NCBI RefSeq assembly: GCF_003048405.1
Contig: NZ_PIQS01000001.1
Span: forward strand, 186,001-250,000
DNA length: 64,000 nt
Source of the DNA: Campylobacter concisus
GTDB lineage: Bacteria; Campylobacterota; Campylobacteria; Campylobacterales; Campylobacteraceae
Direction of reading: 5' to 3'
Part shown: piece by piece, positions 21,615 through 30,341 of the stretch
Layout of the letters: every line of letters begins with the position of its first letter
Position numbering within the stretch: position 1 is the first letter of the stretch
Notes under the pieces: generated by a model
What the model saw: the letters and a program-made list of their open reading frames with translations, nothing else
The model's database searches: none
What the model was told of the DNA's origin: nothing
Translations under genes and position numbers: made by a program

Positions 21615-23168
21615 TTATTTTGCAAAATCAACAGCACGAGTCTCTCTGATGACGCTTACTTTTATCTCGCCAGGATACTGCACCTTGCTCTCGATCTCTT
21701 GAGCTATCTCTTTTGCTACAAGTACGGCTTCATCATCGTTTATGAGCTTAGCGTTTGCTATGACGCGAATTTCACGGCCTGCATTTATTGCATAAGCTTG
21801 CTTGATGCCATCTTTACTTTTTGCGATGTTTTCGATCTCTTCGACACGCTTTAGGAAGCTCTCAAGCACCTCACGCCTTGCACCTGGACGAGCCGCACTT
21901 AGTGCGTCAGCTGCGCAAACAGCCGCACTTTCTATACTTGTTGCCTCTTCGTGGCCGTGGTGAGCGTAGATAGCGTTGATAACTACTGGATGCTCTTTGT
22001 AGCGTTTGCAAATTTCAGCTCCAAGATCAACGTGGCTGCCCTCATACTCGTGAGTTAGCGCCTTGCCGATATCGTGAAGTATGCCAGCTCTTTTTGCAAG
22101 CTTCTCATCTCCACCACACTCAGCTGCAATGATGCCAGCAAGGTGAGCTACTTCAAGGCTGTGAGCCAAGGCATTTTGACCGTAGCTCGCTCTAAATTTA
22201 AGCTTGCCTATTAGTTTTACGATCTCTGGATGAATTTTATTTAGACCAAGATCCATGACGATGTTTTCGCCCTCTTCTTGTATGCTTTGCTCAAATTCTT
22301 CAGTCACTTTTTTGTGAAGGTCTTCTATCCTAGCAGGTTGGATTCTTCCATCCTCTACCAAAAGCTCGATCACTCTTGTTGCGATCGCACGTCTGTAAAG
22401 GTTAAAGCTGCTTAAGATGATCGCATGAGGCGTGTCGTCGATGATGATATCAACGCCAAGCACCATTTCAAGGGTCTTGATGTTACGTCCTTCTTTGCCA
22501 ATGATCCTACCTTTTAGCTCATCGTTTTTAATATTTACGACATTTATCAGACGCTCAGCCGCAAATTCTCCAGCAAATCTTGACGTGGCCTGCGCCAAGA
22601 TATAATTAACCCTCTTTTTGGCTTCTCTTTTTGCTTCTTCTTCATACTTTCTAACTATATGAGCGATATCTGCACGAGATTTTTCCTCAACCTTTTTAAG
22701 CACCACTTCTCTAGCTTCTTCCTCTGTTAAGCCAGCAGCATGCTCAAGTACCCTTATCGCCTCTTCTACCTTATTTTGATAAGTTGCTTTTAAATTTAAA
22801 CCCTCTTCGTAAGTTATTTTTGCATCTTGCTTATCCTTTTCAAAAAGCTCTTTACTTTCGTCTAAAAGCTCTTGCTCATTTAGCAAAATTTTCTCTTTTT
22901 TGGCTAGTTCATCAAATTTACTCGCATACTCTTTTTGAAGCTTTGTCGTCTTGTCATCGTATCTTTTTTTAGCCTCAAATTCGGCCTCTTGTACTGAAAT
23001 TTTAGAATTTTTAAGCGTTAGTTCAGCTTCGTATTCTATTGCTTTTGCTTTTGCTTTTGCTTGTTCTAAGAAGATGTTGTAGTTTGCATCATTTATCTTT
23101 TTAGCGTATAGATACCCTGCTCCAACGCCCGCCACACCGGCTCCTAAGCCTATTAAAACCTCTATCAT
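21615..23168 (-). CDS. rny: Ribonuclease Y
   Basis: 517 residues: N-terminal membrane helix (IGLGAGVAGVGAGYLYA), long coiled coil (~30-200), KH domain (IIGKEGRNIKTLEMVLG) and HD domain with HDIGKALTHEYEGSH as the metal site. An endonuclease that begins mRNA decay, anchored at the membrane; epsilonproteobacteria commonly carry it. Its first 68 bases lie inside the 3' end of the 5-FCL gene. Confidence 0.95.
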   Translation of the reverse strand: MIEVLIGLGAGVAGVGAGYLYAKKINDANYNIFLEQAKAKAKAIEYEAELTLKNSKISVQEAEFEAKKRYDDKTTKLQKEYASKFDELAKKEKILLNEQELLDESKELFEKDKQDAKITYEEGLNLKATYQNKVEEAIRVLEHAAGLTEEEAREVVLKKVEEKSRADIAHIVRKYEEEAKREAKKRVNYILAQATSRFAGEFAAERLINVVNIKNDELKGRIIGKEGRNIKTLEMVLGVDIIIDDTPHAIILSSFNLYRRAIATRVIELLVEDGRIQPARIEDLHKKVTEEFEQSIQEEGENIVMDLGLNKIHPEIVKLIGKLKFRASYGQNALAHSLEVAHLAGIIAAECGGDEKLAKRAGILHDIGKALTHEYEGSHVDLGAEICKRYKEHPVVINAIYAHHGHEEATSIESAAVCAADALSAARPGARREVLESFLKRVEEIENIAKSKDGIKQAYAINAGREIRVIANAKLINDDEAVLVAKEIAQEIESKVQYPGEIKVSVIRETRAVDFAK

Positions 23169-23733
23169 TTATTCCTCTTTTTATATAATTTTTATTTGGG
23201 GTTATATAAAAGTCTGCTACCGCGTCTTGTGCATTTGAAAGCACATCTTTGGTGTAAAAGTCTTTTATCTCAAGAAAAACTATCCGTTTTGGCTTAATAG
23301 GCAAAGAGTCAAAAAATCTATCATAAAATCCTTTTCCATGCCCTATCCTAGCCATAGCTCCATCAACCCCAATCGCTGGAACTACCGCCATATCAAGTCT
23401 AACATTATCCATTTTTTTGCCAGATGGCTGTCTGACATTAAATTTATAAGTTATAAATGGCAGTCGCAATCTTACCATCTTTAAGCTAAGACCTACCATA
23501 AAAGGGGCAAAAATTTCACATTTACGTGATAAATTTCGCCTTACTTTAAGCACATCGACTTCGTAGTTAAGTGGCAAATAAAACAATACTTTCTTAGAAT
23601 TTGTAAAATTTATCAAATTTAAAAGCGTTTTTGTAGCTTTACAGTGCGAGCATTTGGCCTTAAATTTAGTAAGTTTCATCAAATTTGCTCTTGCATTTTT
23701 TCTAAATTCATTTTTTTCTAAATTAACGCTCAT
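23101..23733 (-). CDS. 5-formyltetrahydrofolate cyclo-ligase
   Basis: 210 residues from ATG 23733; the longer frame to 24018 runs back over the divergent tlpA gene and is not real. Converts 5-formyl-THF to methenyl-THF with ATP. Conserved pieces: FRKNARANL at the start, VLFYLPLNYEVDV, and the nucleotide loop ARIGHGKGFYDRF with DFYITPN near the end. The last ~25 residues (Arg/Gly-rich, GINDRGFNRLRSRC) come from sequence overlapping the start of rny, an unusual tail. Confidence 0.88.
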   Translation of the reverse strand: MSVNLEKNEFRKNARANLMKLTKFKAKCSHCKATKTLLNLINFTNSKKVLFYLPLNYEVDVLKVRRNLSRKCEIFAPFMVGLSLKMVRLRLPFITYKFNVRQPSGKKMDNVRLDMAVVPAIGVDGAMARIGHGKGFYDRFFDSLPIKPKRIVFLEIKDFYTKDVLSNAQDAVADFYITPNKNYIKRGINDRGFNRLRSRCGGRWSRVSIR

Positions 23734-23749
23734 TTTATGCTCTTTCTTG

Positions 23750-23755
23750 TATAAT
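23750..23755 (+). promoter_or_regulatory. -10 box of the tlpA-ftsY-radA operon
   Basis: TATAAT 27 bases before the tlpA start, inside the 49-bp divergent gap shared with the 5-FCL gene. Confidence 0.6.
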
Positions 23756-23782
23756 CCTGAAATCTTATTCAAAAGGAAATTT

Positions 23783-24415
23783 ATGACATTAAAACGAGCA
23801 ATTATAACATCACTTTGCATTTTTGCATTTTTTGGATGCGGCGACGAGAACAAGCAAAAAAAAGAGCAAAATACAAGCGAACAAACGCAAGGCAAAATTT
23901 TAGATAAAAATGCCAACAAAGATGAAAATTTAAGCAAAGACTCACTCACTCCAAAAATGAGTGAAAATACCCAAGAAAACGAGATAAAAGAGATAAATCT
24001 AAAGCTACTAAATGGCACAACTATGCAGATTACAAAAAGAAGTAATGGCTTTGACGTAAAAGATGGTAAAAAAGCAACGCTTTACGTATTTTTCGCCACT
24101 TGGTGTCCTCCGTGCAAGGCTGAGATCCCGCACTTAAACAACCTAAGCGAGAAATTTAAAAACGAACTAGATATCGTTGGTGTGCTACTTGAAGATAAAA
24201 GTGAAGATGAAGTAAAAGATTTTGCTCAAAAATATAAAATAAAATATGAAGTCGCGGTTGGCGAGGGAAATTTTTTATTTGAAAAAGCGATGGGCGGCAT
24301 AAAAGGCTTGCCTGCGTCAGCACTTTTTAAAGCAAATGGTGACTACGTTCAGGGCTACATCGGTCTTGTGCCTGAAGAGATGCTTGAAAACGACATAAAT
24401 AGGGCAACAAAATAA
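23783..24415 (+). CDS. TlpA-like thioredoxin-fold lipoprotein
   Basis: 210 residues from ATG 23783 with AAAAGG before it. Lipoprotein signal (ICIFAFFGCG-type lipobox; Cys near residue 19), a Lys/Glu/Asn-rich linker (~20-75), then a thioredoxin fold with active site FATWCPPCKAEIPH and the cis-Pro loop KGLPASALF. A membrane-tethered periplasmic thiol reductant; the H. pylori homologue HP0377 acts in cytochrome c maturation, so that is a reasonable job here. The stop codon overlaps the ftsY start. Confidence 0.88.
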   Translation: MTLKRAIITSLCIFAFFGCGDENKQKKEQNTSEQTQGKILDKNANKDENLSKDSLTPKMSENTQENEIKEINLKLLNGTTMQITKRSNGFDVKDGKKATLYVFFATWCPPCKAEIPHLNNLSEKFKNELDIVGVLLEDKSEDEVKDFAQKYKIKYEVAVGEGNFLFEKAMGGIKGLPASALFKANGDYVQGYIGLVPEEMLENDINRATK

Positions 24416-25281
24416 TGCTTGATTTTCTAAAAAAAGGCCTTGAGAAGACTTTTGGAGCGATAAGCTCAGCGAAGAAGTCAAAAAAGATAGACAAAGAGAG
24501 TTTAGAAGAAATTTTGATTGAAGCTGACGTAGCTTACGAGATCGTGGAAGAAATTTTATACTACTTGCCGCCTCAAGATGAAGTAAGCAGAGCCGATCTA
24601 AGACGTGTTATGAGCAGCTACTTTATCTACGAAAATGAGCGTGTGATCGAGCCTGATAAGCCATTTGTCGATCTCATCCTTGGCGTAAATGGCGCTGGCA
24701 AGACAACCACAATCGCAAAGCTTGCAAATTTATATAAAAATAACGGTAAAAGCGTTATTTTAGGCGCTTGTGATACATTTAGAGCTGGAGCGATCGAGCA
24801 GCTACGCCAATGGTCAATTAGACTAAATGTGCCAATAGTCGCCACACAGCAAGGGCACGATCCTTCGGCTGTTGCTTACGATACGATTAGTTCAGCCCTT
24901 GCAAAAGGTATCGACCGAGTCATCCTTGACACAGCCGGCAGACTTCAAAACCAGACAAATTTAGCAAACGAGCTAGAAAAGATCGTTCGTATTAGCAAAA
25001 AAGCTTACGAAAAAGCGCCTCACCGCAAAATTTTGATTCTTGATGGAACGCAAGGTAACGCCGGAGTTGCACAAGCAAAAGCATTTAACGATATCGTCTC
25101 GCTTGATGGTGTTATCATCACAAAGCTTGACGGCACTGCAAAGGGTGGAGCACTATTTGGCGTGGCAAGAGAGCTTGAGCTACCTATATTTTATATAGGC
25201 GTTGGCGAGAGCATGGATGATATCATCAAATTTAATCCAGACGAATTTTTAGACGAGCTAATGGACGCCATTTTTGAGTAG
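24415..25281 (+). CDS. ftsY: Signal recognition particle receptor FtsY
   Basis: 288 residues, the short form without the long acidic N-terminal domain. NG domain with GVNGAGKTTTIAKLA (P-loop), DTFRAGAIEQL, DTAGRLQNQ and ITKLDGTAKGGALFG. It receives ribosome-SRP complexes at the inner membrane for co-translational insertion. ATG overlaps the tlpA stop (TAATG). Confidence 0.96.
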   Translation: MLDFLKKGLEKTFGAISSAKKSKKIDKESLEEILIEADVAYEIVEEILYYLPPQDEVSRADLRRVMSSYFIYENERVIEPDKPFVDLILGVNGAGKTTTIAKLANLYKNNGKSVILGACDTFRAGAIEQLRQWSIRLNVPIVATQQGHDPSAVAYDTISSALAKGIDRVILDTAGRLQNQTNLANELEKIVRISKKAYEKAPHRKILILDGTQGNAGVAQAKAFNDIVSLDGVIITKLDGTAKGGALFGVARELELPIFYIGVGESMDDIIKFNPDEFLDELMDAIFE

Positions 25282-25636
25282 GGTAAAATTTCTTAGTAAA
25301 ATTTGCTTTTTTATCGCTCTTTTGGCGATCGATTTTCTTGCATTTACTCCAAAATCTCCTACTATCATCGAAAATTCGTGGGATAAAGCAAATCATTTTT
25401 TAGCTTTTTGCGTCCTATACATCCTGCTCTATCTTGGCTATGAGTTTAAAATTTTTAAAAATTTAGCCATACTTTTAGCCTTTGGTGTGCAAATAGAACT
25501 CGTTCAAGCATTTTTACCAAACAGGAGCTTTAGCTTGCTTGACATCGTGGCTGACATGATCGGAGCGGCTTTTGGAGTGATAGTAGTTGAAATTTTAAAA
25601 AGGATAATTTATGGCAAAAGCAAAGCCAGTTTTTGA
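25274..25636 (+). CDS. VanZ-like small membrane protein
   Basis: 120 residues with about four hydrophobic helices. The start is TTG at 25274, overlapping the end of ftsY by 8 bp; no in-frame ATG is available near the N-terminus. VanZ-family pattern: FTPKSP in the first loop, WDKANHFLAFCVLYILL and VQIELVQAFLPNRSFSLLDIVAD (Glu, Arg, Asp conserved). VanZ relatives affect glycopeptide tolerance by an unknown route. Embedded between ftsY and radA and overlapping both, so strictly co-expressed. Confidence 0.82.
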   Translation: MSRVKFLSKICFFIALLAIDFLAFTPKSPTIIENSWDKANHFLAFCVLYILLYLGYEFKIFKNLAILLAFGVQIELVQAFLPNRSFSLLDIVADMIGAAFGVIVVEILKRIIYGKSKASF

Positions 25637-26951
25637 GTGTCAAGCCTGCGGTAATCAGCAGGCAAAGTGGCTGGGCAAATGCCCACAATGTGGGGCTTGG
25701 GATAGCTTTGTCGAGCTTAGCCAGCAAGAGATAAAGATAAGTAAAGAGATAGCAAAAAGCACTAGCGCACCTAGCAAAGCCATAAGCATAGACGAAGTTG
25801 AAATTCAAAATTTTACGAGATTTAGCACAAAAGATAGCGAGCTAGACCTTGTTCTTGGTGGTGGCGTTGTCGAGGGCTCGCTTGTTTTAATAGGCGGCAG
25901 CCCGGGCATCGGCAAATCAACCCTGCTTCTAAAAATCGGCTCAAATTTAGCAAAAGACGGCAAAAAAACGCTCTATGTAAGTGGCGAAGAGAGCCAAAGC
26001 CAGATAAAAATGAGAGCTGACAGGCTAAATGCGGTGGATAAAAATTTATACCTACTAACTGAAATTTGCCTAGAAGATATCCTACTAGAAGTGCAAAAGA
26101 GCGACTACAAGGTGCTTGTGATAGACTCCATACAAACGCTTTATAGCCAAAATATAACCTCCGCTCCAGGCTCGATCACGCAGGTTCGCGAGATCACATT
26201 TGAGCTGATGAGGCTTGCAAAGAGCCAAAATATCTGCGTTTTCATCATCGGACACATAACCAAAGAGGGTTCGATCGCAGGGCCAAGAGTGCTTGAGCAC
26301 ATGGTCGATGTGGTGCTTTATTTCGAAGGCGACGCGAGTAGAGAGCTGAGAATTTTGCGTGGGTTTAAAAACCGCTTTGGCTCGACAAGCGAGGTTGGTA
26401 TATTTGAGATGAGCCAGCACGGACTTGTGAGCGCAAATGAGGTATCGAGTAAATTTTTCACACGTGGCGGGGCGATGAGTGGTAGCGCGATCACTATCAT
26501 AATGGAAGGCTCAAGAGCACTTAGCATCGAAATTCAAGCCCTTGTTTGCGAAAGCGCCTATCCAAAGCGAAGCTCGACTGGCTTTGAGAAAAACCGCCTG
26601 GATATGCTGCTAGCCCTACTTGAGCGAAAGCTTGAAATTCCACTTGGGCACTACGACGTCTTTATAAATGTTTCAGGTGGCGTTAAGATAAGCGAGACTG
26701 CAGCCGATCTAGCCGTCATCGCAGCGATAATAAGTAGCTTCAAAAACCGCCCTATCAGCAAGGACAGCGTCTTCATCGGAGAGCTAAGCCTAAATGGCGA
26801 GATAAGAGAAATTTTCAACCTCGATCAGCGTCTAAAAGAGGCAAAAACGCAGAAATTTAAAAACGCGATCATCCCAAACAAACCGCTTGACACGCAAGGT
26901 CTAAAGTGCTTTTACGCCAAAGATATCACGCAAGTACTTGAATGGATGTAG
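25611..26951 (+). CDS. radA: DNA repair protein RadA (Sms)
   Basis: 446 residues. N-terminal zinc finger (CQACG ... CPQCG, residues 10-27), RecA-like ATPase with GGSPGIGKST (about 95-104), the RadA-specific KNRFG motif, and a C-terminal Lon-like domain (HYDVFINVSGGVKISETAADLA). A hexameric helicase that extends recombination branches and acts in natural transformation. Overlaps the VanZ gene by 26 bp. Confidence 0.96.
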   Translation: MAKAKPVFECQACGNQQAKWLGKCPQCGAWDSFVELSQQEIKISKEIAKSTSAPSKAISIDEVEIQNFTRFSTKDSELDLVLGGGVVEGSLVLIGGSPGIGKSTLLLKIGSNLAKDGKKTLYVSGEESQSQIKMRADRLNAVDKNLYLLTEICLEDILLEVQKSDYKVLVIDSIQTLYSQNITSAPGSITQVREITFELMRLAKSQNICVFIIGHITKEGSIAGPRVLEHMVDVVLYFEGDASRELRILRGFKNRFGSTSEVGIFEMSQHGLVSANEVSSKFFTRGGAMSGSAITIIMEGSRALSIEIQALVCESAYPKRSSTGFEKNRLDMLLALLERKLEIPLGHYDVFINVSGGVKISETAADLAVIAAIISSFKNRPISKDSVFIGELSLNGEIREIFNLDQRLKEAKTQKFKNAIIPNKPLDTQGLKCFYAKDITQVLEWM

Positions 26952-26964
26952 AGATAGTTTCGGT

Positions 26965-27339
26965 ATGCTTTTTGCGCAAAATGACAGTGATCTACAAAGT
27001 TACAAAGAGATAATTTATGCTTTTGTGTCAAAAGATAAAAGATTTTTTAGCGAGTATCAAAAAGAACTCACGCGAAATTTACCACTTTACCCTAGCTTAG
27101 AGTTATTACTTGTTGATTTTGCGGTCATTTTGGTGGAAAATTTTGTTGAATTAAGCGAGCAAGATAAGCTAGAAATTTTTGACTTAGTTGAGAAAAATAT
27201 TAAGAGCGATGACTACGTTAGCACGACATTTTTGACTGGCTTTATTGAGACGATACAAAATGTTTCAAACAAAGAGCAATATAAGAAAATTGAGAAGTAT
27301 TTTGGTGAAAATACAAAAAATAAGGCGAAGCTATGCTAG
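26965..27339 (+). CDS. Hypothetical protein, first of a tandem pair
   Basis: 124 residues from ATG 26965, 13 bp after radA; a longer TTG-start form would overlap radA. No signal or membrane segment. Its second half (ELSEQDKLEIFDLVEKN ... IEKYFG) is nearly identical, at protein and DNA level, to the next gene, while the first half differs. Small soluble acidic helical proteins arranged this way are often immunity proteins; no specific toxin partner is visible beside it. Overlaps the next gene by 7 bp (ATGCTAG). Confidence 0.7.
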   Translation: MLFAQNDSDLQSYKEIIYAFVSKDKRFFSEYQKELTRNLPLYPSLELLLVDFAVILVENFVELSEQDKLEIFDLVEKNIKSDDYVSTTFLTGFIETIQNVSNKEQYKKIEKYFGENTKNKAKLC

Positions 27340-27716
27340 CTCAAAAAGACATTTTTGTATATGAAGATTTTTTATATATTTTTATATCAAAAGACATTAG
27401 ATATTTTGAAATTTATCAATCCGAACTTTTAAATTTTATTCCAGATACCCCAGGATTACTTACTTTATTGGAAATTTTTGCAAATGTTACAGTTTATATT
27501 TTTGATGAATTAAGCGAGCAAGATAAGCTAGAAATTTTTGACTTAGTTGAAAAAAACATTAAGAACAATAACTACGTTGGCACGGCACTTTTGACTGGAT
27601 TTATTGAGACGATACAAAATGTTTCAAACAAAGAGCAATATAAGAAAATTGAGAAGTATTTTGGCAAAGAAACTCTATCACTCGCAGACGAGCTGATAGA
27701 ATTTTGGGGCATATAA
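27333..27716 (+). CDS. Hypothetical protein, second of a tandem pair
   Basis: 127 residues. Same architecture as the gene before it: a diverged N-terminal half of about 60 residues (ISKDIRYFEIYQSELLNF) and a nearly identical C-terminal half (FIETIQNVSNKEQYKKIEKY), then a unique end (SLADELIEFWGI). The pair is best explained by tandem duplication with later divergence or recombination of the 5' halves. Function unknown; an immunity-type role is only a guess. Confidence 0.7.
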   Translation: MLAQKDIFVYEDFLYIFISKDIRYFEIYQSELLNFIPDTPGLLTLLEIFANVTVYIFDELSEQDKLEIFDLVEKNIKNNNYVGTALLTGFIETIQNVSNKEQYKKIEKYFGKETLSLADELIEFWGI

Positions 27717-27738
27717 GCTTTTATAAAAACATTTAAAT

Positions 27739-28374
27739 TTACTCATCAAGCACCGATATCCCACTTGGACAAATTTTAGCAATTGGGTTGTTATACTCTT
27801 GGTGGCATTTTTCGCACTTTATGACACCTAGTTCTGCACTTACCTGCTCAGCATTGTAGCAATGCGGACAAACCACGTAGCCATCTTCTTGCGTATCTAC
27901 TCCGATAGCTTTGATACTTGGGTCTTGATAGTCATTAAAGATTTTTCTAAATTCGCTTTTATAAATTTTAAAATCAATAAAACCAGCAAATTCAACTACA
28001 TAATTTCTGAACGCAAAACAATATCTCTTCTCTTTCTCTCTAAAATTTAGATCATCTTCAAAAATTTCTTGCAAATCCGACCAAAAATTTTCATAATTAA
28101 TATTTTTTGGAGCAACGCTTAAGGCATCCTCTATCCTAACAACATTCCATCTATTTGGGATACTGCCATCAATAATATCAAAAAGCTCAGCATTAAATCC
28201 GCAAATACCATCAAAATCATCCTTGTTATACACGATGATAAATTTTACTTTGTCTTCATGCATCTCCATCAGCAAAACATCATAAATAGTATCTTTCTCA
28301 AGCCCATCAAATGCGCTTAGCTCGCGAAGTTCAAGCGATGAAATATCAACGCCCGCTTTTAGTTTTACTTTCAA
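27739..28374 (-). CDS. Hypothetical protein with C-terminal zinc ribbon
   Basis: 211 residues, soluble. The first ~160 residues are an alpha/beta region I do not recognise. The end carries CPHC ... CEKC (about residues 169-190), a zinc-ribbon arrangement, and another Cys in KICPSG. Convergent with the tandem pair, 22 bp apart. Possibly an immunity or regulator protein of the island. Confidence 0.68.
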   Translation of the reverse strand: MKVKLKAGVDISSLELRELSAFDGLEKDTIYDVLLMEMHEDKVKFIIVYNKDDFDGICGFNAELFDIIDGSIPNRWNVVRIEDALSVAPKNINYENFWSDLQEIFEDDLNFREKEKRYCFAFRNYVVEFAGFIDFKIYKSEFRKIFNDYQDPSIKAIGVDTQEDGYVVCPHCYNAEQVSAELGVIKCEKCHQEYNNPIAKICPSGISVLDE

Positions 28375-28425
28375 ATTTTACCCTTTTTAGGATCTGGTAA
28401 TTTATTACAAACAGTTATTGTAATT

Positions 28426-28707
28426 TTAGACCAAACGTAAAAAATCGTATGCATCTTTATTTATACCAATAATCTTTGCTGCTTCTTTTATCATTTCAAA
28501 ATCCTCAACAGACACTTTTATGCCATATTCATATAATTGAACGCATAAATCTTCCAATACAACTCCATACTCGCCATGATCCATATTGATCATCTCATTT
28601 TTAATAAAATCTGACATTTTCAAATTTATAAATTTTTCTTCATAGTTATTTAACAATTTAGACAAAATACTATGTATAAATTCTAAATTATTATCTTTTT
28701 TTATCAT
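28426..28707 (-). CDS. Putative MafI-like immunity protein
   Basis: 93 residues, all helical and acidic. The stretch MDHGEYGVVLEDLCVQLYEY followed by VSVEDFEMIKEAAKIIGI has the pattern of MafI-type immunity proteins, which neutralise toxins with a Maf/polymorphic C-terminal domain. No complete toxin gene is nearby, so it would be an orphan immunity gene. Very AT-rich. Family assignment is from pattern memory. Confidence 0.6.
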   Translation of the reverse strand: MIKKDNNLEFIHSILSKLLNNYEEKFINLKMSDFIKNEMINMDHGEYGVVLEDLCVQLYEYGIKVSVEDFEMIKEAAKIIGINKDAYDFLRLV

Positions 28708-28761
28708 TATTGTATTTTCCTATTTAATCGAATTAGTATAATTATTTACGCAAAAACTATA

Positions 28762-29247
28762 TCAATTCACTTTTCCGTTTTGCAAATCTACAAAATACTC
28801 TAAGCCATCCATACATTTTATAAACAGCTGTTTTCCTATAATTTTATAATCACATATAATATCTTTAAAATATGTCTCCCATATTTGTGTAGAGCCGATA
28901 TAACATATTACACCGCATTCACATATGACAAATACATATTCGCTTTCATTTCCAGTAAGAATTTCATAAAACAAAAAAGATAATTTGTTATTAAAAACTA
29001 TACTTTCTTTTTCTATATCGAAACAAATAAAATTTTGACTAGCACCTATATAAAGCAAATTTTGTTTTGAATTAAAACTTATTTGTGGCTTAACCCCATA
29101 ATCACAACAAGCTATACCATAAACTTTATGTACAAATTTAATATATAAAAAGTTATTGTATGTATCATCGCCACAATATATAATATTGTTGCCAACATTT
29201 TCTTTTAAACTCTCCAATGTTTCTAAAAAGCGAGTTGTAACAAACAC
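28762..29247 (-). CDS. Hypothetical protein, likely immunity partner of the degraded toxin upstream
   Basis: 161 residues from GTG 29247, with GGAGGT ten bases before it inside the last codons of the degraded reading frame upstream. Beta-rich, with about seven Cys, very AT-rich, no signal peptide. The pattern (a beta-propeller-like or barrel fold with VFVICECGVICYIG and QIWETYF) fits several small immunity families but none clearly. The toxin-end/immunity-start layout is the main reason for the call. Confidence 0.6.
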   Translation of the reverse strand: MFVTTRFLETLESLKENVGNNIIYCGDDTYNNFLYIKFVHKVYGIACCDYGVKPQISFNSKQNLLYIGASQNFICFDIEKESIVFNNKLSFLFYEILTGNESEYVFVICECGVICYIGSTQIWETYFKDIICDYKIIGKQLFIKCMDGLEYFVDLQNGKVN

Positions 29248-29251
29248 AGTA

Positions 29252-29515
29252 TCATTTACCTCCTTTTATAATTACAGCAATTAGCCTATTTTTACCCGAA
29301 GTAAATTCTAGTTTTATGTCAGGCAATATTTTAAAACTTCTTTTTCAAATATATCTACAAGTCTTTGTATTTTATTTATAAAATTTATCTTGCCAGCAAC
29401 TTAATATCAATACTTTGCTGGCTAAGCCATGTTTTGAAATTTATCTTTTGCATAAGTCTAAGAACATCTATGCTTTTTCTTTGAAATTTAAATTATAAAA
29501 ATTCCATTCTTTGCT
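29252..29515 (-). pseudogene. Frameshifted remnant, probably the C-terminal end of a polymorphic toxin
   Basis: This 278-bp gap has no intact ORF, but protein-like sequence passes through three minus-strand frames in order: IDVLRLMQKINFKTWLSQQ, then KINFINKIQRLVDIFEKEV, then LPDIKLEFTSGKNRLIAVI ending at TGA (29252-29254). At least two frameshifts are needed. The final codons carry the ribosome site of the next gene, as in many toxin-immunity pairs. Which toxin family it came from is unknown. Confidence 0.5.
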
Positions 29516-29525
29516 TATAAAATAC

Positions 29526-30296
29526 CTATGCCCTCTTATCCACTTTAAGCTTTGCCACTTTTTCTAAAATTTCAAACATACTCTTACCACTATCAAATTC
29601 ACTCTTTATAAATTTATAAAGCTCTTTAAATCTCTCATCGGCTTCAAGCTTATAGGTGTGAGATTTTTTAGTAACTTGTATAGGTGTAAATTTCTTCTCT
29701 TTTTTATCTTCTTCGTTTTGTGTTTCAAGATCATTAATGGAATTTATAGTCTCTTTTGCTAGCTCCTCGTCAAGCTCTAAACCAAAGCGCTTTTTTAGTG
29801 CAAATTTAGTCCAATTAGCTTTAAACTCATCAACGCTCATATCGCTATCAAGTAACTCGGCTGTTTTTGTTCCACCAAAGGTAAAGTCAGAGAAACCATG
29901 CTTTCTGGTATATCTTTTTATAAATTCATTAACGGATAAAGTCTCTGAGTCACCAAAAGCTCTCTCAAGCCCTAAAGCACTACTATCATCTATAAATTTC
30001 TTTAGCTCATCTATCTCATCTTTTGAAAAAGAGTCGTCATAGCCCATTAGCTTGCCAAGTATGCTTACTCTCGCCTCTCCTTCACCTTTTACGAAGCCAG
30101 TGAGTGAGTGCTCATATCTGTCGTATTCCCTTGCTTTAGCTTTATCGTCTAGGCTCATATACTTAGGAAATGTCATGCCATGACCCATATCGTTACTAAG
30201 TATCTCATTTATATCGTTAAATTGAAAGCCTATCTCTCTTGCTATGTTCTCTCTTGAGAGATAGTTAGAGGTTGGGAGGTTATTAGAAATTCGCAT
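29526..30296 (-). CDS. Uncharacterised protein under a sigma-28-type promoter
   Basis: 256 residues, soluble, charged, mostly helical, starting MRISNNLPTSNYLSRENI. No signal peptide, yet the Ser/Asn-rich N-terminus resembles that of proteins exported through flagellar-type systems. Internal acidic helix-loop segments (FSKDEIDELKKFIDD, LSVNEFIKRY) look faintly EF-hand-like. The C-terminus is Lys/Glu-rich. The promoter (30342-30368) suggests late flagellar co-expression, as for Fed/Cia-type proteins of C. jejuni. Function not recognised. Confidence 0.68.
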   Translation of the reverse strand: MRISNNLPTSNYLSRENIAREIGFQFNDINEILSNDMGHGMTFPKYMSLDDKAKAREYDRYEHSLTGFVKGEGEARVSILGKLMGYDDSFSKDEIDELKKFIDDSSALGLERAFGDSETLSVNEFIKRYTRKHGFSDFTFGGTKTAELLDSDMSVDEFKANWTKFALKKRFGLELDEELAKETINSINDLETQNEEDKKEKKFTPIQVTKKSHTYKLEADERFKELYKFIKSEFDSGKSMFEILEKVAKLKVDKRA

Positions 30297-30341
30297 TTTA
30301 CTATCCTTAGTTTCTTTAGCTCCATTAAATCTTAATTAAAG

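Noticed and set aside
23734..24018. Long upstream extension of the 5-FCL frame
   Set aside because: It runs antisense through tlpA, and ATG 23733 gives the normal protein start.
26965..30296. A complete toxin-antitoxin or contact-dependent inhibition system
   Set aside because: No intact toxin, TpsB or CdiB gene is present; only immunity-like genes and a broken fragment remain.
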